Positions 1 through 7,213 of a DNA stretch of 35,039 nt are shown here, piece after piece (position 1 is the first letter of the stretch; every line of letters starts with the position of its first letter). Origin of the DNA: Comamonadaceae bacterium (GTDB lineage Bacteria; Pseudomonadota; Gammaproteobacteria; Burkholderiales; Burkholderiaceae_C); the NCBI GenBank assembly GCA_947371775.1, contig CANBQX010000003.1:1-35039 (forward strand), in the 5' to 3' direction. The translations under genes were made by a program, and so were the position numbers. The notes beneath the pieces are model-generated. The model worked only from the letters and a program-made list of their open reading frames with translations. It was not told where the DNA came from and made no database searches.

Positions 1-824
1 CCAAAGTCGGCGCTGGAGATGCCTGTCAGGTTGGGGCGAATCACCAGGTCTGCATCTTTGAGCTCGAAGGTGTTGATGCTCTTGCCCATGATGGTGAAGG
101 TTTGCAACAAGATCTCCAGCGTACCGCTGGCCGCGCTGGCTTCGGGCGGGCTGGAAATGTCAACGGCAATCACCAGCTCGGCCCCCATTTTTCGGGCGGC
201 ACGCACCGGCACGGGTGAGACGAGTCCGCCGTCTACATATTCGCGCGTGCCCACCTTGACCGGCTGGAACACGGCAGGCACTGCACTGGACGCGCGTACG
301 GCGGTACCCGTGTCGCCTCGCTGAAACACCACTTCATTGCCGCTGTTGAGGTCGGTCGCCACAATGCCCAAAGGAATCGCCATGGCTTCAATGGTTTTTT
401 GGCCCACTTGGGAATTGACATATTTGGCCAGCGCTTCGCCCCGCAACGCACCTCGGGTAAAGATTTGCAGCGTCCAGTCGGCAATCGTGGCCTCTTCCAT
501 GGTCTCGGCGATCTGTTGCAGCTGCGGGCCCGTCTTGCCACTGGCATACAGCGCTGCCACCACGCTTCCTGCGGAGGTACCGGCCACCAGGTTGGGACGG
601 ATGCCTGCTTCTTCGAGCACCTGAATCACGCCCACATGCGCGAAGCCGCGTGCCGCACCGCCACCCAGCGCTAAGCCGATGCGCGGCGGAAGCTTGACCG
701 CTGGTACCGCTTCTGTTGGCAACGCTGACGTCGCCGGCGCAGGTGCCTGGGGCGAACTCGCGCATCCTGCCAGCACCAAGGTCAAGCCCAGCAAGACCCA
801 TCGCTTGCATCTATTTTTCATCAT
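1..824 (-). CDS. Patatin-like phospholipase lipoprotein (3' end cut by window)
   Basis: The first 274 codons are visible; the C-terminus lies beyond the window edge. The N-terminus reads MMKNRCKRW followed by a hydrophobic stretch ending LVLAGC, a type II signal peptide with lipobox cysteine near residue 22, so the protein should be a membrane-anchored lipoprotein. A patatin core follows: oxyanion-hole motif LGGGAARG (about residues 50-57), nucleophile motif GTSAGS (about 84-89) and the DGG motif carrying the catalytic Asp (about 183). The family comprises serine-Asp dyad lipid acyl hydrolases related to RssA/NTE. The start is set by GGAG seven bases upstream of the first of two adjacent ATGs (824 or 821). 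It diverges from the small gene at 884. Substrate is unknown; the family call is firm. Confidence 0.88.
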   Translation of the reverse strand, partial: MMKNRCKRWVLLGLTLVLAGCASSPQAPAPATSALPTEAVPAVKLPPRIGLALGGGAARGFAHVGVIQVLEEAGIRPNLVAGTSAGSVVAALYASGKTGPQLQQIAETMEEATIADWTLQIFTRGALRGEALAKYVNSQVGQKTIEAMAIPLGIVATDLNSGNEVVFQRGDTGTAVRASSAVPAVFQPVKVGTREYVDGGLVSPVPVRAARKMGAELVIAVDISSPPEASAASGTLEILLQTFTIMGKSINTFELKDADLVIRPNLTGISSADF

Positions 825-883
825 CAAAACGCTCCTACCCTGTGCCACAATGAATCTGTCATTCAGTCAATAAGAAAGTACGC

Positions 884-1111
884 ATGTCACGTCCCAGCGT
901 CTGGGCACCCAAGGTCGCTGCCTTGGTGCAATCCGGAAACAGCCAAGCGGCATTGGCGCAAATCAAGGTCGCGCCCACGGTGCGAGACCTGCAACAGCTA
1001 CGGGATTTGCTGGTCAAGCAAAAACTGCTTGCCAGCCACCCCAACGTGGACCATGCCACCGCCGACCAAATTGTCGCTCTTTCCGCGCCCCGCTTGCATC
1101 GGTCGCCCTGA
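884..1111 (+). CDS. Small conserved-type hypothetical protein (75 aa)
   Basis: The 75-residue soluble product starts MSRPSVWAPKVAAL and contains an Ala/Leu/Gln-rich helical stretch (residues 12-50). It has no signal peptide, membrane segment or motif that I recognise. It sits alone between the divergent patatin gene and a terminator hairpin about 30 bases after its stop, which supports it being a real transcription unit. Only a weak purine-rich site (AAGAAAG) precedes the ATG. The composition looks like a genuine protein rather than a shadow of another gene, since no alternative gene occupies this interval. Function unknown. Confidence 0.6.
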   Translation: MSRPSVWAPKVAALVQSGNSQAALAQIKVAPTVRDLQQLRDLLVKQKLLASHPNVDHATADQIVALSAPRLHRSP

Positions 1112-1142
1112 GCGAAGCCGATGCCCGGGAGTCAACGGCCAT

Positions 1143-1169
1143 AAAAAAAGGCCCTTGAAGGGCCCTTTT
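1143..1169. terminator. Bidirectional Rho-independent terminator
   Basis: Seven As, then GGCCC (1150-1154), loop TTGAA, GGGCC (1160-1164) and a T run at 1166-1169. Flanking A and T tracts allow function in both directions. It lies between two convergent genes, the hypothetical ending at 1111 and the lysine-rich gene ending at 1186. Confidence 0.8.
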
Positions 1170-1185
1170 CAATCCAGCACGCGAT

Positions 1186-1422
1186 TTACATCGCGGCTTT
1201 TTTCTTGTGCTTGCCTGCCTTGTGCTTCTTGGCACTGACGGTGTGCGCTTTCTTCTTGCCATGCTTCTTGAGCGTCGTCTCGGCCTTGGGTGTGTTGTCC
1301 ACCACGGGCGCGGGTGCCACAGGCGCAGGCGTAATGGGCGCCACAGCGGGTGCGGTTTGCGCGCCAGCCAAAGAAGCAGTCAAAGCAACTGCCAAAGCAG
1401 CGATCAGAGAATTGAATTTCAT
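1186..1422 (-). CDS. Small exported lysine/histidine-rich protein
   Basis: The product is 78 residues in three parts. A Sec signal peptide (MKFNSLIAALAVALTASLAGA, cleavage near residue 21) comes first, then an Ala/Pro/Val-rich linker (22-45), then a highly basic tail (50-78) containing KKHGKKKAH and KHKAGKHKKK. I start at the ATG at 1422 because it begins the signal peptide; the open frame continues upstream with no protein-like sequence. No Shine-Dalgarno is evident. It is downstream of nagZ on the same strand with a 74-base gap and ends at a bidirectional terminator. Composition resembles small periplasmic basic proteins such as acid-shock Asr, but homology is not established. Function unknown. 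Confidence 0.7.
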   Translation of the reverse strand: MKFNSLIAALAVALTASLAGAQTAPAVAPITPAPVAPAPVVDNTPKAETTLKKHGKKKAHTVSAKKHKAGKHKKKAAM

Positions 1423-1496
1423 TTTTGGAAAATTGGTATCAAAGGTTGACAAACAGAGAACGGCAAGATGGTAGCACGCCGCCCCCTTGACCGAAC

Positions 1497-2588
1497 TCAG
1501 GGCAACATGGCCACGGCACCTTGGTAGCTTGGAGAAGAAACCAGACGCTCCCAGCCCGGCGCGGCGGCTTGTGGCAGGAGCGCCAGCCGCCGCGCTTCGC
1601 TGCGCTCGTCCATGGTCCAAAGGCCGGTCGACTGCGCTTGGGTCAGACCGGCAAGGAGTTCTTCAATGGGCGCAGATCCGTCGGCTTGCGCCAGCGATTG
1701 GTTGCACAAAAGCACCATGTCGCAGCCGGCAGTGAGCGCCGCCAAGGCCGCGTCGGTGTAGCTCAAGGCCCTGCCCTCCAGCACCCTTGCGCCGGCCATG
1801 GACAGGTCGTCGCTGAACACCAGGCCGTCAAAGCCGAGCCGACCCCGCAAAATATCTTGCAGCCAAATCTTGGAAAAGCCGGCCGGGCGGCTGTCCACCT
1901 TGGGGTAAATCACATGGGCGGGCATGACGCTTGCGAGGGTCGCGCCCAGCCAATGGTAGGGGGCGGCATCGTCCGCCAAGATGGTTTTGAGACCCCGCTT
2001 GTCCACGGGCACTGCCAAGTGGGAATCGGCTTTGACAAAGCCGTGGCCGGGAAAATGTTTGCCACAACTGGCCATACCGCTTTGCAGCAAGCCGTGCACC
2101 AGGCTTTGCGCCAACAGACTCACCACGCGCGGATCGCGGGCGAAGGCACGGTCACCGATCACGCCACTGGCACCATGGTCCAGGTCCAGCACCGGCGTGA
2201 AGCTGAAGTCCACGCCGCAGGCACGCAACTCGGCACCCAGCACATAGCCGCAGGCCCGGGCCGCGCGAACAGCCTCCATCGGCCCCGCCTGACGCGCCAC
2301 ACTGGGGCCCTCCAGCCACATGGCACCCAAGGTGCGCATGGCAGGCAAATGGGTGAATCCATCGGTTTTGAAACGCTGCACCCGTCCACCCTCGTGGTCC
2401 ACGCAAATCAGCATATCCGGGCGCAATTTTTTGATACTTTTGCACAAGGCGGTGAGTTGGGCGCGGCTTTCCCAGTTGCGCCCAAACAAAATCAATCCGC
2501 CCACCAGCGGGTGGCGCAGGCGTTTGCGGTCAAGCGCCGTGAGCGCGGTGCCTGCGATGTCAATGACCAAAGGGGCGTGGGTCGTCAT
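1497..2588 (-). CDS. nagZ: Beta-N-acetylhexosaminidase NagZ
   Basis: The 363-residue cytoplasmic glycoside hydrolase family 3 enzyme removes N-acetylglucosamine from 1,6-anhydro-muropeptides during peptidoglycan recycling. Visible hallmarks are DHEGGRVQR (64-72), the catalytic loop KHFPGHG (177-183) with its acid/base histidine, and the nucleophile motif FSDDLSM (258-264). Length matches single-domain NagZ of proteobacteria (about 340-360). The ATG overlaps the acpS stop by four bases (ATGA), so it is translationally coupled as the last gene of the lepA-to-nagZ run. There is no signal peptide, as expected for a cytosolic recycling enzyme. Confidence 0.97.
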   Translation of the reverse strand: MTTHAPLVIDIAGTALTALDRKRLRHPLVGGLILFGRNWESRAQLTALCKSIKKLRPDMLICVDHEGGRVQRFKTDGFTHLPAMRTLGAMWLEGPSVARQAGPMEAVRAARACGYVLGAELRACGVDFSFTPVLDLDHGASGVIGDRAFARDPRVVSLLAQSLVHGLLQSGMASCGKHFPGHGFVKADSHLAVPVDKRGLKTILADDAAPYHWLGATLASVMPAHVIYPKVDSRPAGFSKIWLQDILRGRLGFDGLVFSDDLSMAGARVLEGRALSYTDAALAALTAGCDMVLLCNQSLAQADGSAPIEELLAGLTQAQSTGLWTMDERSEARRLALLPQAAAPGWERLVSSPSYQGAVAMLP

Positions 2589-2983
2589 AGAGCTGCCGTT
2601 TCAACGATACAAAAACTCACGGCGTAATCGGTTTCGTCACTCAGGCTCAGTTGTGCGCGCAGCCCTTTGGTTTCGAACCAGGTTTTCAGCGCACCATGCA
2701 ATACCACCACGGGCGCGCCGCTGGCCTGGTTGGCAATTTCGCACAAGCGCCAGGTCATGGGCATGCGCATACCCAGACCCACCGCTTTGCTGAACGCTTC
2801 TTTGGCGCTGAAACGCGTCGCCAGGTAGCGCACGCCGCGCTCGGGCCAACGCGCACCCCGCGCTTTCCAAGTGGCCAATTCATTGGCAGACAACACCTTG
2901 GCCGCAAAGCGCTCGCCATGGCGCTCCAGGCTGGCGCGGATGCGCCGGATGTCACACACATCGGTGCCCACGCCGTAGATCAT
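2585..2983 (-). CDS. acpS: Holo-[acyl-carrier-protein] synthase AcpS
   Basis: The 132-residue enzyme transfers 4'-phosphopantetheine from CoA to the serine of ACP (acpP lies at 12915-13154 in this window). The N-terminus MIYGVGTDVCDI carries the conserved Mg-binding Asp8, and the second signature FSAKEAFSKAVG (58-69) carries Glu62. The open frame runs further upstream, but ATG 2983 is the start because the family begins exactly there and it overlaps the pdxJ stop as ATGA. Its own stop overlaps the nagZ start in the same way. It is cytosolic and homotrimeric in the family. Confidence 0.96.
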   Translation of the reverse strand: MIYGVGTDVCDIRRIRASLERHGERFAAKVLSANELATWKARGARWPERGVRYLATRFSAKEAFSKAVGLGMRMPMTWRLCEIANQASGAPVVVLHGALKTWFETKGLRAQLSLSDETDYAVSFCIVETAAL

Positions 2984-3738
2984 GGCTTCAAACAAGCCAA
3001 GTACGCCTGCACGGCAGCGGCGTAGCCCTGCTCCAGCGCATCGCCGATCAAGGCGTGGCCGATGGAGACTTCGCACAGGCCCGGCACCTGCTGTGCAAAG
3101 GCGCGCAGGTTGTGCAAATTGAGGTCGTGCCCCGCGTTCACGCCCAGGCCTGCGTCCAGCGCAGCCTGCGCCGCTGCAGCAAAGCGCGCCAACTGGGCGG
3201 CTTGCTCCGCCTGGCCCCAGGCGGCCGCGTAAGGCTCGGTGTACAGCTCCACCCGGTCGGCTCCCACCTGGCGGGCGGCGGCCATGGCGCTGGGGTCTGC
3301 ATCCATAAAGAGGCTCACGCGCAAGCCCCAAGCGTGGCATTGGTCGATCGCGGGACGCAGGCGCTCTGCATCCTGCGCAAAGCTCCAGCCATGGTCGCTG
3401 GTGAACTGCCCTTCGCCATCGGGCACAAAAGTGACCTGGTGCACCGGCAGCTTGCGCGCAATGAGGTCGCCCACGCAGTCGATCAGGTTGTGAAACGGAT
3501 TGCCTTCGATATTGAATTCGCGGTCAGGCCAGGCCTGCATGAGCTGCGCCAGCTCTAAGACATCGCTGGCGCGGATATGGCGCGCGTCGGGGCGGGGATG
3601 CACGGTGATGCCGGAGGCGCCTGCCTGCAAACACAGGGTCGCTGCGCGCGTCACGCTGGGAATGCCCAGATGGCGGGTATTGCGTACCAGTGCGACCTTG
3701 TTGAGGTTGACGGACAGTGCGGTGGAAGGTGTCTTCAT
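2980..3738 (-). CDS. pdxJ: Pyridoxine 5'-phosphate synthase PdxJ
   Basis: The 252-residue TIM-barrel enzyme condenses 1-deoxyxylulose 5-phosphate with 3-amino-1-hydroxyacetone 1-phosphate to give pyridoxine 5'-phosphate in the DXP-dependent vitamin B6 route. The N-terminus SVNLNKVALVRNTR and HPRPDARHI (47-55), with the two conserved histidines, are diagnostic, as is the C-terminal GHALIGDAL phosphate-binding segment. It follows recO after an 18-base gap and overlaps acpS by four bases. The recO-pdxJ-acpS order is a widely conserved proteobacterial arrangement. Confidence 0.97.
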   Translation of the reverse strand: MKTPSTALSVNLNKVALVRNTRHLGIPSVTRAATLCLQAGASGITVHPRPDARHIRASDVLELAQLMQAWPDREFNIEGNPFHNLIDCVGDLIARKLPVHQVTFVPDGEGQFTSDHGWSFAQDAERLRPAIDQCHAWGLRVSLFMDADPSAMAAARQVGADRVELYTEPYAAAWGQAEQAAQLARFAAAAQAALDAGLGVNAGHDLNLHNLRAFAQQVPGLCEVSIGHALIGDALEQGYAAAVQAYLACLKP

Positions 3739-3756
3739 GGCGGCAGCTTGGGCCCG

Positions 3757-4506
3757 TTAGAGGGACTGGATGTCGATCATCATCTGGCGGGTGCGCAGGG
3801 TTTTGGTGCCGCAATGGTAGTGCAGCAAAGCACGCAGCTGGGGCTTGAGCTCGGTGCTGAGTTCCGCACAGGCGCGCAAGGTCGTGGTAAACGGCGCATC
3901 CGCCGCCAGTGCGCCTTGTAATTGCGTCCATTGGGCACCGCTCAGGCTGGCACGGTCGTCACTGTGCGCCTGGCGCAAACCGCCTTCGGGTACCAGGATG
4001 TAAGGCGCGCGCGGGTCTAGCGGCGTGAGGGTCATGGTCTGCAGGTCCAGTTGCGGCAGCAAGCCCACCTCGCGCAAAAGCAGCAATTCGTAGCTGCGCA
4101 AGGCGGCCTGCAGCACCTCCCCATGCTGGCTGGCGATCACTTCCACCACCCGGGCATAGACATCAAACAGCGCCGGATGCGGATCGTCGCGCGCCAGCAA
4201 TGTGAGCAGCAGCTCGTTGAGGTAGTAGCCGGAGAGCAAGGCGTCGCCGGTGGGCATGACATGGCCGCCCTGCCACTCGGCACTTTTGAGGCTTCGGATT
4301 TCGGCGTCGCCGCCAAATGCCAGGTGCAGGCGCTGCATGGGCAGCAGGATGGGCCGGAAACTGGAGCTCGGTCGTTTGGCGCCTTTGGCCACCAGCGCGA
4401 TACGACCGTGGTGGCGGGTAAACACCTCGACGATCAGGCTGGACTCGCTCCAGTCGTAGCGATGCAGCACATATGCCGGCTCGTCTGCGATGCGCCGGGT
4501 GGCCAT
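3757..4506 (-). CDS. recO: DNA repair protein RecO
   Basis: The 249-residue protein has an N-terminal OB-fold (about 10-85; VEVFTRHHGRIALVAKGAKRP lies within it) and a helical C-terminal domain. RecO works with RecR to load RecA on SSB-coated DNA in the RecF pathway. The segment around 200-235 (ELKPQLRALLHYHCG) is typical of the C-domain. I do not see the four-cysteine zinc site found in some Gram-positive RecO proteins. The ATG begins immediately after the era stop codon with no intervening base, indicating tight coupling. Confidence 0.94.
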   Translation of the reverse strand: MATRRIADEPAYVLHRYDWSESSLIVEVFTRHHGRIALVAKGAKRPSSSFRPILLPMQRLHLAFGGDAEIRSLKSAEWQGGHVMPTGDALLSGYYLNELLLTLLARDDPHPALFDVYARVVEVIASQHGEVLQAALRSYELLLLREVGLLPQLDLQTMTLTPLDPRAPYILVPEGGLRQAHSDDRASLSGAQWTQLQGALAADAPFTTTLRACAELSTELKPQLRALLHYHCGTKTLRTRQMMIDIQSL

Positions 4507-5559
4507 TTACTCGTAGCCGAAGGACCGCACGCGGGCTTCGTCGTCGGCCCAACCGGAACGCACCTTGACCCACATTTCAATAAAGACCTTGGCATCCAAC
4601 AGCTTCTCGAGCTCCACGCGGGTTTCCATGCCAATGCGCTTGATGCGCTCGCCTTTGTCGCCGATCACCATGGCTTTGTGCCCGTCGCGCTCCACCACGA
4701 TGGTGGCCGCGATGCGCAAGAGACGCTTTTGTTTGCCCCGCCCGGGTTCTTCCTCAAACTTGTCGATCACCACGGTGGAGGTGTAGGGCAGCTCATCACC
4801 GGTTAAGCGAAATAATTTTTCACGCACCGTCTCGCTGGCCAGAAATTTTTCGCTGCGGTCGGTGAGCTCGTCCTCGGCGTACCACCAGGCTTGCTCGGGC
4901 AGGTATTTTTCGCAGATGCCCAGCATGCGCTCAATGTCTTTGGCGTTTTTGGCCGACATGGGCACAAATTCAGCAAAGGCGTGCCGCTGCTGCATCTCTT
5001 GCAACCAGGGGGCGATGTCGGCGCGGCGGTTGACTTGGTCGAGCTTGTTGGCGACCAAGAGCGTGGGCACGTTTTTGCTCAGCAAAGCCAGCACTTTGGC
5101 ATCGGCTTGGTTGAACATGCCTGCTTCCACCACGAACAAGATCAGGTCCACGTCACCCACCGCACCCATGACGGTTTTGTTGAGCGAGCGGTTGAGCGCG
5201 TTGTTGTGCCGGGTTTGAAAACCGGGCGTGTCCACAAACACAAACTGGGTTGCACCCCGCGTGTGAATACCGGTGATGCGGTGGCGCGTGGTTTGGGCCT
5301 TGCGCGAGGTGATGCTGATTTTTTGCCCGACCAGGGCATTCATCAGCGTCGACTTGCCCACATTGGGCTTGCCAACAATGGCAACCAACCCACAACGCTC
5401 ACCAGCCTGCGCGGCCACACCCGTTGCCGCGCGCGGCGTGGTTTTCAGCAAGCCTTCGAGCATGCTGTCCAGGTCAGCACCATCGTCGATGCGGGGAACT
5501 ACTGCGGTGGCGGGCAGAACGGAGGCGGAATTCTTCGGCGTTGTTTTTTTATTTGGCAT
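4507..5559 (-). CDS. era: GTPase Era
   Basis: The 350-residue Ras-like GTPase with a C-terminal KH domain binds the 3' end of 16S rRNA and assists 30S maturation. GTPase motifs are GKPNVGKS (63-70), DTPG (110-113), NKLD (171-174) and SAK (202-204). The KH signature GDKGERIKRIG lies near residues 300-310. Usual Era length is about 300; the first 50 residues here are a low-complexity, non-conserved extension. I start at ATG 5559, which overlaps the rnc end by 11 bases; the open frame extends further upstream only as a shadow of rnc. A shorter start inside the extension cannot be excluded. Confidence 0.95.
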   Translation of the reverse strand: MPNKKTTPKNSASVLPATAVVPRIDDGADLDSMLEGLLKTTPRAATGVAAQAGERCGLVAIVGKPNVGKSTLMNALVGQKISITSRKAQTTRHRITGIHTRGATQFVFVDTPGFQTRHNNALNRSLNKTVMGAVGDVDLILFVVEAGMFNQADAKVLALLSKNVPTLLVANKLDQVNRRADIAPWLQEMQQRHAFAEFVPMSAKNAKDIERMLGICEKYLPEQAWWYAEDELTDRSEKFLASETVREKLFRLTGDELPYTSTVVIDKFEEEPGRGKQKRLLRIAATIVVERDGHKAMVIGDKGERIKRIGMETRVELEKLLDAKVFIEMWVKVRSGWADDEARVRSFGYE

Positions 5560-6229
5560 GGTCAACCTTGGTGTGAATGGTGTGCAGCATGGCGGCGGCA
5601 GCGGCTTGTTCTGCGGCGCGGCGAGAGCCGCCAATGCCGCGCTCTGACAAGTGCAGCTCCGCGATGTCGCAGGCCACGTCAAAACTTTGCTGGTGTGCCG
5701 CACCCATGACGGCAACGACCCGGTATTCCGGCAGTTTGTATCTGCGCCCCTGCAGCCACTCTTGCAGTTCGGTCTTGGCGTCTTTGCCGATGGCGTCCAT
5801 CTGTGGATTGACGTCCACCGCTTCAAACAAGCGCTGTACGAGTGCCTGCGCCGTGGCATAACCCGCGTCCAGGTAGACGGCGCCGATGATGGCCTCCAGT
5901 GCATCCGCCAGGATCGAGGGGCGCTTGGGGCCACCCGAGCGCATCTCACCCTCGCCCAATTTCAGCAAGCGGGGCAAGCCCAAATCGACCGCCAGTTTGT
6001 GCAGCGTGTCTTGGCGCACCAGGTTGGCACGCACGCGGGACAAATCACCCTCGGGCAATGCGCTCAATCGCAGGTAAAGCAGGTCGGACACGGCCAGATT
6101 CAGCACCGAGTCGCCGAGAAATTCCAGGCGTTCGTAGTGGTCCACCGAGAAGCTGCGGTGCGTCAACGCCCGCGTCAGCAATGCCGGGTTTTGGAATTCG
6201 TGCTGCAGCTTGAGCTGCAGCTGTTGCAT
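5549..6229 (-). CDS. rnc: Ribonuclease III
   Basis: Ribonuclease III cleaves double-stranded RNA, including the pre-rRNA stems. From ATG 6229 the product has 226 residues. The signature HYERLEFLGDSVL (about residues 31-43) supplies the metal-binding acidic residues, and DALEAIIGAVYLDAG is the second catalytic segment. A C-terminal dsRNA-binding domain covers about 150-220 (KTELQEWLQGRR onward). An in-frame TTG at 6241 would add four residues; I prefer the ATG because it gives the usual N-terminal spacing, although neither has a strong ribosome-binding site. It lies between lepB (18-base gap) and era (11-base overlap). Confidence 0.95.
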   Translation of the reverse strand: MQQLQLKLQHEFQNPALLTRALTHRSFSVDHYERLEFLGDSVLNLAVSDLLYLRLSALPEGDLSRVRANLVRQDTLHKLAVDLGLPRLLKLGEGEMRSGGPKRPSILADALEAIIGAVYLDAGYATAQALVQRLFEAVDVNPQMDAIGKDAKTELQEWLQGRRYKLPEYRVVAVMGAAHQQSFDVACDIAELHLSERGIGGSRRAAEQAAAAAMLHTIHTKVDHAK

Positions 6230-6247
6230 GTCGTGGTTCAAACCAAT

Positions 6248-7213
6248 TTAGTGGAAGGACCCTATGCGCTTGAGGCTGCCAAAGTTCATCCACACAAAAA
6301 ATGCTTTGCCCACAATGTTTTTCTCAGGCACAAAACCCCAATACCGCGAATCCAGCGAGTTGTCGCGGTTGTCACCCATCATGAAGTAGCTGCCCTCGGG
6401 TACCTTGCAGGTCACGCCTTCAACGGTGTAGTTGCAGGCTTCCGATCCCGGGAAACGGTCGATACCGGGCACAAAGGCGGGCCTATCGTCATCGTTGAGC
6501 AATCGGTGGGGCTGGTCACCCAGCTTTTCCTCGTACTGCTTGAAGTAACGCATCGCATCTTCGTCAAAAAACTCGGGCACGGCCTGGGTTTCAATCACCT
6601 GCCCGTTGATGGTCAAGCGCTTGTTCAAGTACGCCACCGTATCGCCTGGCAGCCCCACCACACGCTTGATGTAGTCCAGGCTGGGTTTGGGCGGATAGCG
6701 GAACACCATCACGTCGCCGCGCTGGGGTTTGTTGCCTTCCGTGATTTTTGCATTCACGACCGGCAGGCGCAGTCCGTAATGGAACTTGTTGACCAATATA
6801 AGGTCGCCCACCAGCAAGGTTGGAATCATGGAGCCCGATGGAATTTTGAAGGGCTCGACGATAAAAGAGCGCAAGAAAAACACGGAGATGATCACCGGGA
6901 AAAGTCCTGCGGTCCAATCCAGCCACCAAGGCTGGGCCAGGATGTTGGCCTTGGCCTGCGCCACACTGCTGTCCACTTGGGTGATACCTTGTTTTGCGAG
7001 ATCAGCTCGGCGCTGTGCATCCGCCGCCTCCAGCCGTTGTGCGGCGGCCTGGCGTACTGGCAAAAAGTAATAGCGCTCGGCCAGCCAGTACAGGCCCGTG
7101 ACCACGCTCGCAACGAACAAGAGCAAAGCAAAATTGCCGTCAAGGTAGCCGGTGTACCAGGCGCCTGCGTAAGCCACAAACGCGGCCAAGACCAAAGAGG
7201 TGAGCGCTTGCAT
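6248..7213 (-). CDS. lepB: Signal peptidase I
   Basis: The 321-residue inner-membrane leader peptidase has two N-terminal hydrophobic segments (about 3-20 and 28-45), a cytoplasmic loop and a third hydrophobic stretch (about 102-116) just before the catalytic region. IPSGSM (124-129) gives nucleophile Ser128, and YIKRVVGLPGD (181-191) gives the general base Lys183. GDNRDNSLDSRYWG near the C-terminus is box E of the family. ATG 7213 overlaps the lepA stop as TGATG; a TTG one codon upstream is possible but less likely. lepA-lepB-rnc-era is a classic proteobacterial operon order. Confidence 0.96.
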   Translation of the reverse strand: MQALTSLVLAAFVAYAGAWYTGYLDGNFALLLFVASVVTGLYWLAERYYFLPVRQAAAQRLEAADAQRRADLAKQGITQVDSSVAQAKANILAQPWWLDWTAGLFPVIISVFFLRSFIVEPFKIPSGSMIPTLLVGDLILVNKFHYGLRLPVVNAKITEGNKPQRGDVMVFRYPPKPSLDYIKRVVGLPGDTVAYLNKRLTINGQVIETQAVPEFFDEDAMRYFKQYEEKLGDQPHRLLNDDDRPAFVPGIDRFPGSEACNYTVEGVTCKVPEGSYFMMGDNRDNSLDSRYWGFVPEKNIVGKAFFVWMNFGSLKRIGSFH

